A model generated the notes under the pieces. That model worked only from the letters and a program-made list of their open reading frames with translations, was not told the DNA's origin and ran no database searches. Below are positions 22,598-32,847 of a stretch of 64,000 bases of DNA, piece by piece (the first letter of the stretch is position 1; every line of letters starts with the position of its first letter). Source of the stretch: Drosophila miranda (taxonomy: Eukaryota > Arthropoda > Insecta > Diptera > Drosophilidae); assembly GCF_003369915.1 (NCBI RefSeq), contig NW_022881603.1:620001-684000 (forward strand). Direction: 5' to 3'. Both the position numbers and the translations under genes were made by a program.

Positions 22598-23687
22598 ACG
22601 AGGGGGAACGTTGTGAGTTGCTGCGGACACCGCAACTCTACAGTTATACCCGATACTAAGTCAGTATGGCTCTCCTCCGGCAGACGCCGCTAATATTGAG
22701 CGACACGACAAAGAGTGCGTGCGAGAGAGACAGAAAATCAGTCTGAGCGTGAAGTCGGGCGCTGCGTAGCCAGTGCAAATTGATTTGTTCCTTTTGGCTA
22801 TAAAAATGATCTGATCTGATCCAGATTTAGCAATCTGATAGATATGGTCATTATCTATGATTCTGCGTTTTTAGTTTTCTCGAATGTGTAATATTATGGA
22901 TGCAACAGATTTTCGTCTTTTGTGGGGGCAGAAGGGGGTGGGGCGAAATTTTGAGATATACGTTTTTTAGTGAGATCTGACAGGAGTGCGGATACTAAAT
23001 TTGGTTACTCTAGCCTTAATAGTCTCTGAGATTTGTGAATATCCCCAGATTTGCATCCTTTGCGGGGGCGGAAGGGGGTGTGGCGAAATTTTGAAACAAA
23101 CTCGTCTCGGTCCGATATATTAGGAGTGTGGATACCAAATTTGGGTGCTCTAGCTTTTATAGTCTCTGAGATCTAGGCGCTAATGTTTTACTCTAAGCAA
23201 AGCCGGCTATGCTACGTGTGTGTTAGAGAGAGACAGGGCGAGAAAAAATGAAATTGTTTTCTTGATGCTGGCTATAATAATAATACGATCCAATTCAGAT
23301 TCTGCAGTCTAAAACATATGGTTATTCTCTACGATTCTGCGTTTTTGGTTTTATCGTATTTTTAAAAACGTGGATGCCACAGATTTTCGTCCTTTGTGGG
23401 GGCGGAAGTGGGCGGGGCGAAGTTTTGAAATATTTTTGTAGCAGTGACATATCACAGAAGTCTGGATCCAAAACATCGTTGCTTTAGCTCTTATAGTCTT
23501 TGAGCACTAGGCGCTGAAGGGGACGGACAGACGGACAGACAGACATGGCTCAATCGACTCGGCTATTGATGCTGATCAAGAATATATATACTTTATGGGG
23601 TCGGAAACGATTCCTTCTGGACGTTACACACATCCACTTTCACCACAAATCTAATATACCCCAATACTCATTTTGAGTATCGGGTAT
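22598..23687 (-). mobile_element. Helentron copy b, full length, inverted
   Basis: About 1.09 kb from cgagggggaacgttgtgag with the terminal hairpin to gagtatcgggtata. It sits inside the spacer of the fourth CYP12 unit: left flank gcagtcgatattaaaa, right flank aaaatatggcaaatg, which are contiguous at 3366-3380. It carries the two GA-rich boxes (gcgagagagacag near 22718 and gttagagagagacagg near 23221) and a short GACA/GGAC tract. Confidence 0.88.
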
Positions 23688-23774
23688 AAAAAAATATGGC
23701 AAATGTTTACAATTATTTCTGTTTGGCATTCGCACAATCCCGAGAACATGTTTTGGCACTCTCTCTCTCTCTTG
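23688..23774 (+). repeat. Relic of a fourth CYP12 upstream region
   Basis: The sequence atatggcaaatgtttacaat through the CT run matches 3378-3462 and 18238-18320 with a few changes. It stops at a Helentron junction, and no P450 exon follows. It shows that the array once extended further right. Confidence 0.85.
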
Positions 23775-24318
23775 TTATACCCGATACTCAAAATGAGTAT
23801 TGGGGTATATTAGATTTGTGGTAAAAGTGGATGTGTGTAACGTCCAGAAGGAATCGTTTCCGACCCCATAAAGTATATATATTCTTGATCAGCATCAATA
23901 GCCGAGTCGATTGAGCCCTGTCTGTCTGTCCGTCTGTCCGTCCGTCCGTCCGTCCGTCCCCTTCAGCGCCTAGTGCTCAAAGACTATAAGATCTAGAGCA
24001 ACAATGTTTTGGATCCAGACATCTGTGATATGTCACTGCTACAAAAATATTTCAAAACTTCGCCCCGCCCACTTCCGCCCCCACAAAGAACGAAAATCTG
24101 TTGCATCCACAATATTGCACATTCGAGAAAACTAAAAACGCAGAATCATAGATAATGACCATATCTATCAGATTGCTGAATCTGGATCAGATCAGATCAT
24201 TTTTATAGCCAAAAGGAACAAATCAATTTGCACTGGCTACGCAGCGCCCGACGTCACGCTCAGACTGATTTTCTGTCTCTCTCCACACTCTTTTCGTTTT
24301 TTAATTTCGCTCTGCGAG

Positions 24319-24411
<93 letters not shown>

Positions 24412-24609
24412 AAAAAAAAAATCAATTTGCACGGAGCAGCGACGTCACGCTCAGACTGATTTTCTGTCTCTCTCGCACGCACTCTTTGTCGTGTCGTTCA
24501 ATATTAGCGGCGTCTGCCGGAGGAGAGCCATACTGACTTAGTATCGGGTATAACTGTAGAGTTGCGGTGTCCGCTGCAACTCACAACGTTCCCCCTCGTT
24601 TTTTTTTTT
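23775..24609 (+). mobile_element. Helentron copy c with poly(A) expansion
   Basis: This is the short form of the family (the middle third is missing), in forward orientation, from tatacccgatactcaaaatg to the terminal ccccctcgtt. Near the end the segment caatttgca...gacgtcacgctcagac occurs twice, separated by an almost pure A-tract (24320-24419). The A-tract and the repeated block are unique to this copy. Confidence 0.85.
24320..24419 (+). repeat. Poly(A) tract of about 100 bases
   Basis: The tract is nearly uninterrupted A, with a single T at 24410, inside Helentron c. It could be the tail of a lost retroposon, a slippage expansion, or an assembly artefact; the real length cannot be trusted. 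Confidence 0.9.
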
Positions 24610-26936
24610 GCCGGTGCTGTCTTTTGGCCGGGTGTCCCAGGTTTTGCTGACTCAGCGGTGCCGTGGTTGGGGCGTCGGGTTGATGTCTCGTTGCTTTCTT
24701 CGTCGATGTCAGCATTCTCGAGTAAGTCAGTGGGTTCTTCGGACTCGTGATCGTGGAACTCCCTCAGGTCGTTGATATTTGCGGTTTTGTGTTTCCGGCT
24801 TTCGCAGTGTTGTAATTTGGCGATGTTTGGCGCTGGAAAACTCTTTACCCGGTAGGGACCGCAAAGCCCTCGGCGGCGTTTGGGAGGTGGTGTTGGCGTA
24901 GTAGTACCAGTGATACGACGGCGGGGCGCCATAGTCGCCGGCGGAGGTTGTAATGTCTCCCTTGTTCTTGACTGGCTCTCTGGATATTGTTCCGGACGAT
25001 GGCGAATACTTCTTTCAGCCTCGTCGCTTTGCTGGTGGCCGTCTCTGGCGTACTCCCTGTCCCGGGCGTGACTTCGTCGTAGAGGGCGCCGGGGAGTCGG
25101 GGCTCTCTTCCTTGCAGGAGGAAGGCGGGGCTGAATCCGGTCGTCTCGGAGACGCTGGAGCTGATCGCCAATGTCATCTCGGGTAGGAGCTCGTCCCATG
25201 TATTCTGGTGGTCGTCGACGAACTGGGCGATCATCGTTTTCACAGTCCGATTGGCTCTCTCCGTCGGGTTTTCTTGGGGGCAACACGGGGCTGTGTGTTG
25301 CAGCTCCAAGCCTGCGCTTCGCATGAATGTTCTGAACGATCGGCTGGTGAACTGGGTTCCGTTGTCGCAGACGAATAGTTTCGGCACGCCGAAGCTGCTC
25401 AGTATTCGTTCTCTGAAGGCTCGTTCGAGGTTCGCCGTTGTCGCTTTCTTGAGGGGTACCAGTTCGACCCACTTGGAGAAAGTGTCGAAGAATACCAGTA
25501 AGATGGTGTTCCCGTGCTTGGACCGTGGTAATGGTCCGACGAAGTCGGCACACAGGGTGGCGAAGGGTTCTTCGGCTTTACGTGTGACCATCCTGCCCAC
25601 GGCCTTGCGCTGCGTGGCTTTGAACTTCTGACAGCTTACGCAGCCCTGCACGTACCGGCGCACGTCTCGGTGTAGTCCTGGCCAGTAGTATCGTTGTGTT
25701 GCCCTCAGGATGGTTTTCCGGACGCCAAGGTGTCCTGCCGTTGGTTCGTCATGGCATTCGCGGAGTACTCTCGTCCGGCCGTTTTTGGGCACGCATAGTA
25801 TCCACGGTATGTGGTCGTCGTCGTCGGCTCCGTGTCCTAGATAGCGGTATAGCTGCCCATTTTCGTACGTGTAGTCTGGGTACTTCTGGGGTTCGTCTTG
25901 GACTTGTTGGATCCTTTGTTTAAGCCAGGTGCATGGTGTGTCGTCTTCCTCAATGCGGGAGAGGGTCTCCAGTGGTTGTCTTGACAGTGCGTCTGCGACT
26001 ACGTTCTGGTTGCCGGACGATAGTGCACGTCGTATTGGTATTGCTGTAGTTCGAGCGCCCATCTTGCTACTCTACCGTAAGGGCTCTCGAGGGTATTCAG
26101 CCACTATAGTGCGAGATGATCGGTTATGACGTCGAATCGGTAGCCTTCGAGATAGCATCGCAGTTTTCGGATCGCCCAGATGACGGCGAGGCATTCCTTG
26201 TAGTTTTCTTCTGCCTTGTTGAGGCGTCGACTGACGTATGCGATGACCCGCTCTTTCCCTTCGATCTCTTGGGTGAGGACCGCGCCTACTCCAAGGTTGC
26301 TTGCGTCCGTCTGCAGGGAAAATTTGACGTTAAAGTCTGGGCAGGCGAGTACCGGTGCGGTGGTGAGCAGTGTTTTCAGCTCGTCGAAGGCGTCTTGTTG
26401 TTCTTGGCCCCATGTCCATGCTTTACCTTTCTTCAGCAGCAGTGACATTGGTTGGACTACGGTGGCAAAGTTTGGGACAAATCTGCGGTACCACCCGGCC
26501 ATGCCTACGCATTGTCGTAGCTCCTTCAGGTTGGTCGGCGGCCTCAGATCCTTTACGGCTGCGATTTTGTCGGGGTCCGTGTGGGTACCTTCTTCGCTGA
26601 TCATGTGGCCCAGGTATTTTATCCGGCGTTGGAAGAAGGCGCACTTGTCCGTGTTGACCCGTAGGTTTGCCTTCCGCAGTCGTGCGAAAACTTCTTTCAC
26701 GTTGTTCAGGTGTTCCTGGAAGCTTTTCCCGACGATGACGATGTCGTCGAGATATGCGAACGCGAATGGTTCCATGTCTGCGCCGATAACGGCGTCGAGG
26801 GTCCGTTGAAACGTGGCTCTCGCGGAGTGTAAACCGAAAGGCATTACTTTCCATTGGTATAATCCTCGGCCGGGTATCGTGAATGCCGTGGCTTCCCGGC
26901 TGTCGCGGGCCATTGGTATCTGCCAATACCCGTTTT
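24610..26936 (-). pseudogene. gypsy-B pol, 3' half: RT palm to integrase
   Basis: The frame at 26104-26936 encodes the RT core with the AYLDDIVIVG catalytic box and the RNase H (FSLQTDAS). It stops at a TAG inside DHLAL near 26104. The frame at 24845-26062 gives the end of RNase H (VVADALSRQP), the integrase HHCC finger (HDEPTAGHLGVRKT...CVSCQKF) and a DDE core (CADFVGPLP, CDNGTQF, PQENPTERANR). The GPYRVKSFPAPN module of the integrase C-terminus lies in a third frame down to 24610. There are at least one nonsense codon and two frameshifts, so it is not functional. The upstream RT codons lie at 29849 and beyond, across the Helentrons. Confidence 0.9.
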
Positions 26937-28026
26937 TATACCCGATACTCAAAATGAGTATTGGGGTATATTAGATTTGTGGTAAAAGTGGATGTGTGTA
27001 ACGTCCAGAAGGAATCGTTTCCGACCCCATAAAGTATATATATTCTTGATCAGCATCAATAGCCGAGTCGATTGAGCCCTGTCTGTCTGTCCGTCCGTCC
27101 GTCTGTCCGTCTGTCCGACCCCTTCAGCGCCTAGTGCTCAAAGACTATAAGAGCTAGAGCAACGTTGTTTTGGATCCAGACTTCTGTGATATGTCACTGC
27201 TACAAAAATATTTCAAAACTTCGCCCCGCCCACTTCCGCCCCCACAAAGGACGAAAATCTGTGGCATCCACATTTTTAAAGATACGATAAAACCAAAAAC
27301 GCAGAATCGTAGAGGATGACTATATGTTCTAGAGTGTAAGATCTCAACCAGATCGTATAATTAATATTTCATTTTTTCTCGCCCTGTCTCTCTCTAACAC
27401 ACACGTAGCATAGCCGGCTTTGCTTAGAGTAAAACATTAGCGCCTAGATCACAGAGACTATAAAAGCTAGAGCAACCAAATTTGGTATCCACACTCCTAA
27501 TATATCGGACCGAGACGAGTTTGTTTCAAAATTTCGCCACACCCCCTTCCGCCCCCGCAAAGGATAAAAATCTGGGGATATTCACAAATCTCAGAGACTA
27601 TTAAGGCTGGAGTAACCAAATTTGGTATCCGCACTCCTGTTAGATTTCACTTTAAAACGTTTATCTCAAAATTTCGCCCCACCACCTTCCGCCCCCACAA
27701 AGGACGAAAATCTGTTGCATCCACAATATTGAGGGTACGAGAAAACTAAAAACGCAGAATCATAGATAATGATCATATCTATCAGATTGCTGAATCTGGA
27801 TCAGATCAGATCATTTTTATAGCCAATAGGATTAAATCAATTTGCAGTGGCTACGCAGCGCCCGACGTCACGCTCAGACTGATTTTCTGTCTCTCTCGCA
27901 CGCACTCTTTGTCGTGTCGTTTAATATTAGCGGCGTCTGCCGGAGGAGAGCCATACTGACTTAGTTTCGGGTATAACCGTAGAGTTGCGGTGTCCGCAGC
28001 AACTCACAACGTTCCCCCTCGTTTTT
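26937..28026 (+). mobile_element. Helentron copy d (first of three head-to-tail)
   Basis: Full-length form, about 1.09 kb, from tatacccgatactc to ccccctcg plus a T-run. It contains the GTCY tract near 27080-27118 and both TC/GA-rich boxes. It lies in the gypsy-B RT gene. Confidence 0.9.
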
Positions 28027-29145
28027 TATACCCGATACTCAAAATGAGTATTGGGGTATATTAGATTTGTGGTAAAAGTGGATGTGTGTAACGTCCAGAA
28101 GGAATCGTTTCCGACCCCATAAAGTATATATATTCTTGATCAGCATCAATAGCCGAGTCGATTGAGCCATGTCTGTCTGTCCGTCTGTCCGTCCGTCCGT
28201 CTGTCCGTCTGTCCGTCCCCTTCAGCGCCTAGTGCTCAAAGACTATAAGAGCTAGAGCAACGATGTTTTGGATCCAGACTTTTGTGATATGTCACTGCTA
28301 CAAAAATATTTCAAAACTTCGCCCCGCCCACTTCCGCCCCCACAAAGGACGAAAATCTGTGGCATCCCCAATTTTAAAGATATGAGAAAACCAAAAACGT
28401 AGAATTGTAGAGAATGACCATATCTTTAAGACTGCGGAATCTGAATTGGATAGTATTATTATTATAGCCAGCATCAAGAAACAAATTCCATTTTTTCTCG
28501 CCCTGTCTCTCTCTAACACACAGGTAGCAAAGGCGGCTTTGCTTAGGGTAAAACATTAGCGCCTCGATCTCAGAGACTATAAAAGCTAGAGCAACCAAAT
28601 TTGGTATCCACACTCCTAATATATCGGACCGAGACGAGTTTGTTTCAAAATTTCGCCACACCCCCTTCCGCCCCCGCAAAGGACGAAAATCTGGGGATAT
28701 TCAAAAATCTCAGAGACTATTAAGGCTAGAGTAACCAAATTTGGTATCCGCACTCCTGTTAGATCTTACTATAAAACGTGTATCTCAAAATTTCGCCCCA
28801 CCCCCTTCCGACCACACAAAGAACGAAAATCTGTTGCATCCACAATATTGAGGATACGAGAAAACTAAAAACGCAGAATCATAGATAATGATCATATCTA
28901 TTAGATTGCTGAATCTGGATCAGATCAGATCATTTTTATAGCCAATAGGATTAAATCAATTTGCAGTGGCTACGCAGCGCCCGACGTCACGCTCAGACTG
29001 ATTTTCTGTCTCTCTCGCACGCACTCTTTGTCGTGTCGTTTAATATTAGCGGCGTCTGCCGGAGGAGAGCCATACTGACTTAGTATCGGGTATAATCGTA
29101 GAGTTGCGGTGTCCGCAGCAACTCACAACGTTCCCCCTCGTTTTT
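28027..29145 (+). mobile_element. Helentron copy e (second of three)
   Basis: Full-length, about 1.12 kb, in the same orientation. It abuts copy d directly through cgtttttt-atacccg with no intervening host base that I can identify. Confidence 0.9.
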
Positions 29146-29848
29146 TATACCCGATACTCAAAATGAGTATTAGGGTATATTAGATTTGTGGTAAAAGTGG
29201 ATGTGTGTAACGTCCAGAAGGAATCGTTTCCGACCCCATAAAGTATATATATTCTTGATCAGCATCAATAGCCGAGTCGATTGAGCCCTGTCTGTCTGTC
29301 CGTCCGTCCGTCTGTTTGGTATACACACTCCTGTGATATCGCACCTTGACCGTTTCGTGTCCAAATTTCGCCACACCCCCTTCCGCCCCCACAAAGGACG
29401 AAAATCTGGGGCATCCACAAATTTCAGAGACTATTAAGGCTAGAGTAACCAAATTTGGTATCCGCACTTCTGTTAGATCTCACTATAAAACGTATGTCTC
29501 AGAATTTCGCCCCACCCCCTTCCGCCCCCACAAAGGACGAAAATCTGTTGCATCCACAATATTGCACATTCGAGAAAACTAAAAACGCAGAATCATAGAT
29601 AACTACCATATCAATCAGATTGCTGAATCTGGACCAGATCAGATAATTTTTATAGCCAAAAGGAACAAATCAATTTGCACTGGCTACGCAGCGCCCGACG
29701 TCACGCTCAGACTGTCTCTCTCGCACGCACTCTTTGTCGTGTCGTTTAATATTAGCGGCGTCTGCCGGAGAAGAGCCATACTGACTTAGTATCGGGTATA
29801 ACCGTAGAGTTGCGGTGTCCGCAGCAACTCACAACGTTCCCCCTCGTT
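29146..29848 (+). mobile_element. Helentron copy f (third of three), variant
   Basis: About 0.70 kb in the same orientation, abutting copy e. The centre differs from d and e: after the GTCY tract it jumps to ggtatacacactcctgtg. Next to the GA-rich box it lacks the 8 bases attttctg found in the other copies (gctcagactg-tctctctcgcac, near 29714). It ends ctcgtt, and gypsy-B RT resumes. Confidence 0.9.
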
Positions 29849-31210
29849 CAGGTCTAGGGTCGTGATGAAGTGGGCATTTCGGAGTCGCTCGAGTATGTAG
29901 TTGATCCTGGGCAGCGGGTACGCGTCCGGGATAGAACGCTCGTTTAGCTGCCGATAATCTAATCTAATAATCATCTCCCGTCCTTTTTGCGGACCAGGAC
30001 GATTGGCGCGCTGTGGGGGCGCCGGGATGGTTCGCTTAGGTCCTCAGCTATCAGTTGGTCGACCTATTCATCGATGATCCGCCGCATGGCTGGATTTTTC
30101 GGGAAGTACAGTTGTTTTATGGGTCGGTTGTCCCTCATGACGATGTTGTGTTCCGTTAGGCCCGTCGTCCCTCGGATGCCTGCGAGTGTTGCCAGTTCCT
30201 CGTCTAGGAATTTCCGTATTTTCGGCGCGATGTCGGGAGGCCATGGGTCGGAGATTCGTTCCGAATCGTCCTCGGGTGGGTCGTCGATTCCTGGGTCGCA
30301 AGTGTATTCGGGGTTATCGGGGAGGATTGTTGTGTCGAATGCGCTTGGTGGTTCGACTTCGCGAGTGTATTTGCTTATGCTGGCGACGATGGCGGGTGCC
30401 TCGATCATGAGTAGGGGGCTCGTGTGTGTCCTGGGGTGTGCTTGCGCGACGTTGTACTCAGCGTGATGTACGAACATGCGGGTCTCGATGGCGATCGTAG
30501 CGTTTGACCGACGGCTAGTTTGGGCGGTGAGGTTCACCGACATGGCTCCAGGCGTGGTGCTGGGCCGCATGTCGGCGCCGTACGAGGTGTTGCCCTCGGG
30601 TGTTCCATGATGTCGGGGACGATCGATGGTGCGTCGGCTCCAGGTGCGTCGGGGTTCCGATGGGTGCCTCGTGTGGCAGTGATCGCCTTTCCCGGTTCCT
30701 GCCTGAGAGGACCCGGGAGTAGCGGGTCGGTCGGTGTAGTAGGGGTCGTTTTCGCGTCGAGGGCGGTGTCGACGCGTTCGTGGGCCAGGGTGGCGGTCGG
30801 AGGTGGTACCTCGAGCGCCTGGCTGCTGCGTGGCGGCTGTCGTTGCTGGGGCCGGGTTGTCTTCTGGAGGGGCGTCCTGGGTTCCTTTCCCTTCGTTGGT
30901 GGAACCGCGTCGGTGCCCTCGGGAGACCGGCTCGCTTTCTTCGTGGCTTTGCTTAGTTTTTGGTTTCTCGGAGTGGGCCTGGGGCTAGTGTGCTTCGTGG
31001 GCGTCGTGGCCGTGGGTTCTGTGTTCCTTGTTCCTTGTGCTCTTGTCTCGTGTCGTGGCGGGGAATTCATCGGCGGCGGTGGTTTCGAGTTCGTGGGTCT
31101 GGGGGCGTGTACTTGGCTGGCGGTGATAATCGGCGTCTTTGGGATGCTCTACCATATTGGGTAGTACCAAGAGTGGAATCTGTATCTCTTGTTCGTCTAG
31201 TTTGACGCGC
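29849..31210 (-). pseudogene. gypsy-B protease tail and RT start
   Basis: The frame at 30064-30570 (MRPSTTPGAMSVNLTAQTS at its start) runs to the beginning of RT (NRPIKQLYFPKNPAM) and meets a TAG after RRIIDE. The frame at 29849-29974 continues with the RT fingers (RLDYRQLNERSIPDAYPLPR) up to TTLDL, where the Helentrons cut in. The 31222 side is separated by a TAG (REIT-stop-ILLARVKL). The segment in between is basic and low in complexity. Confidence 0.82.
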
Positions 31211-31221
31211 GCTAGCAAGAT

Positions 31222-31611
31222 CTAAGTTATCTCGCGAGCCGAGCCGTCTGCTAGGTGTATCGGGACGCATGCGGCTCGCAGGTCGTTGTCGCGGCCGAGT
31301 TTGCGGGCGAGGTCGGCGTTGATGAAGCTTCGGGACGCCCCGGTGTCGACCGTCACTCTCGCCATTATCCGGCCGTCGTGTACTTGAAGCGGGTTTCTTA
31401 GTTGGTTGTCTGAGGAAGCGTCGTGCCCGGCTGTTCCCGTGTCAGCTGGGGACGCGAGTCGTTTCCCGACGAGTCCCGGCGACAACAGCCCACGGTGCGC
31501 GTTCCGCGCCTGCCGCATTCCCAACAGAAGAGGATCGATGGGTTGGTGCAGTCGCGAGAAACATGTCCAGCTTCTCCGCAGCGTCGACAGGCTGCGTGTG
31601 GGTTGTCGATG
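31222..31611 (-). pseudogene. gypsy-B gag C-terminus and protease start
   Basis: A CCHC knuckle (CRRCGEAGHVSRDC) begins right next to the BEL-A insertion, followed by a second CWEC start, then in another frame the aspartic protease motif VTVDTGASRSFI. A frameshift between knuckle and protease and a TAG at REIT-stop show decay. A second copy of the segment lies at 33982-34371. Confidence 0.85.
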
Positions 31612-31689
31612 GGGGTTGTTCGGTCAAACTCCTTTAAGGAACAAGTATTCAAATGACCCTCGTAAAATAGAGAGCCTACGCTCACTTTT

Positions 31690-32646
31690 TATACCCGATA
31701 CTAAAAATGAGTATTGGGGTATATTAGATTTGTGGTAAAAGTGGATGTGTGTAACGTCCAGAAGGAATCGTTTCCGACCCCATAAAGTATATATATTCTT
31801 GATCAGCATCAATAGCCGAGTCGATTGAGCCATGTCTGTCTGTCCGTCTGTCCGTCTGTCCGTCCGTCCGTCTGTCCGTCTGTCCGTCTGTCCGTCCCTA
31901 TTAGCGCCTAGTGCTCAAAGACTATAAGAGCTAGAGCAACGATGTTTTGGATCCAGACTTCTTCGCCCCGCCCACTTCCGCCCCCACAAAGGACGAAAAT
32001 CTGTGGCATCCACAATTTTAAAGATATGAGAAAACCAAAAACGTAGAATTGTAGAGAATGACCATATCTTTAAGACTGCGGAATTTGAACTGGATCGTAT
32101 TATTATTATAGCCAGCATCAAGAAAACAATTTCATTTTTTCTCGCCCTGTCTCTCTCTAACACACACGTAGCATAGGCGGCTTTGCTTAGAGTAAAACAT
32201 TAGCGCCTAGATCTCAGAGACTATAAAAGCTAGAGCAACCAAATTTGGTATCCACACTCCTAATATATCGGACCGAGACAAGTTTGTTTCAAAATTTCGC
32301 CACACCCCCTTCCGCCCCCACAAAGGACGAAAATCTGTTGCATCCACAATATTGAGAATACGAGAAAACTAAAAACGCGGAATCATAGATAATGATCATA
32401 TCTATCAGATTGCTGAATCTGGATCAGATCAGATTATTTTTATAGCCAAAAGGAACAAATCAATTTGCACTGGCTACGCAGCCCCCGACGTCACGCTCAG
32501 ACTGATTTTCTGTCTCTCTCGCACGCACTCGTTGTCGTGTCGTTCAATATTAGCGGCGTCTGCCGGAGGAGAGCCATACTGACTTAGTATCGGGTATAAC
32601 TGTAGAGTTGCGGTGTCCGCTGCAACTCACAACGTTCCCCCTCGTT
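31690..32646 (+). mobile_element. Helentron copy g in the BEL-A 5' LTR
   Basis: About 0.96 kb in forward orientation, from tatacccgatactaaaaatg to ccctcgtt. The uninterrupted LTR reads ctcactttttgtatttactc (41980-41999), so the insertion fell in a T-run. The first inverted repeat reads ctaaaaatgag instead of ctcaaaatgag. Confidence 0.9.
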
Positions 32647-32847
32647 GTATTTACTCTCACCATAATTGTACAAAATTCACCACTGCATTCTCTCTCTTAT
32701 GCCCAGTACTCAAGCACTAAGATTTGTAATAAATAGTTATTTCCTAATACTCAACTGGATCGATCGACTTTTCTCTTTCTTGTATAGACTTTGATTCGTT
32801 TGCAGAAAAAACGAGGGGGAACGTTGTGAGTTGCTGCGGACACCGCA

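Larger units (their letters stand above)
30084..32847. repeat. Tandem duplication, first unit (2,764 bp)
   Basis: The unit contains gypsy-B RT start to gag knuckle (30084-31611), the BEL-A 5' LTR split by Helentron g, and the first 32 bases of an inverted Helentron. The junction at 32847/32848 joins Helentron sequence (cggacaccgca) straight to gypsy-B sequence (gcatggctgg), which proves duplication after all these insertions. Confidence 0.9.

Noticed and set aside
24228..24536. Frame encoding a long poly-lysine stretch
   Set aside because: Created by the poly(A) tract within Helentron c; not a gene.
28374..28679. Frames of 70-120 codons inside Helentron copies (also 36011-36379, 59562-59783)
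   Set aside because: They recur in every copy with shifting breaks and no domain; the family is non-coding.
30520..31164. 214-codon plus-strand frame, Gly/Val-rich, also at 33284-33924
   Set aside because: Antisense to the gypsy-B protease-RT linker; composition follows the GC bias of the opposite strand.
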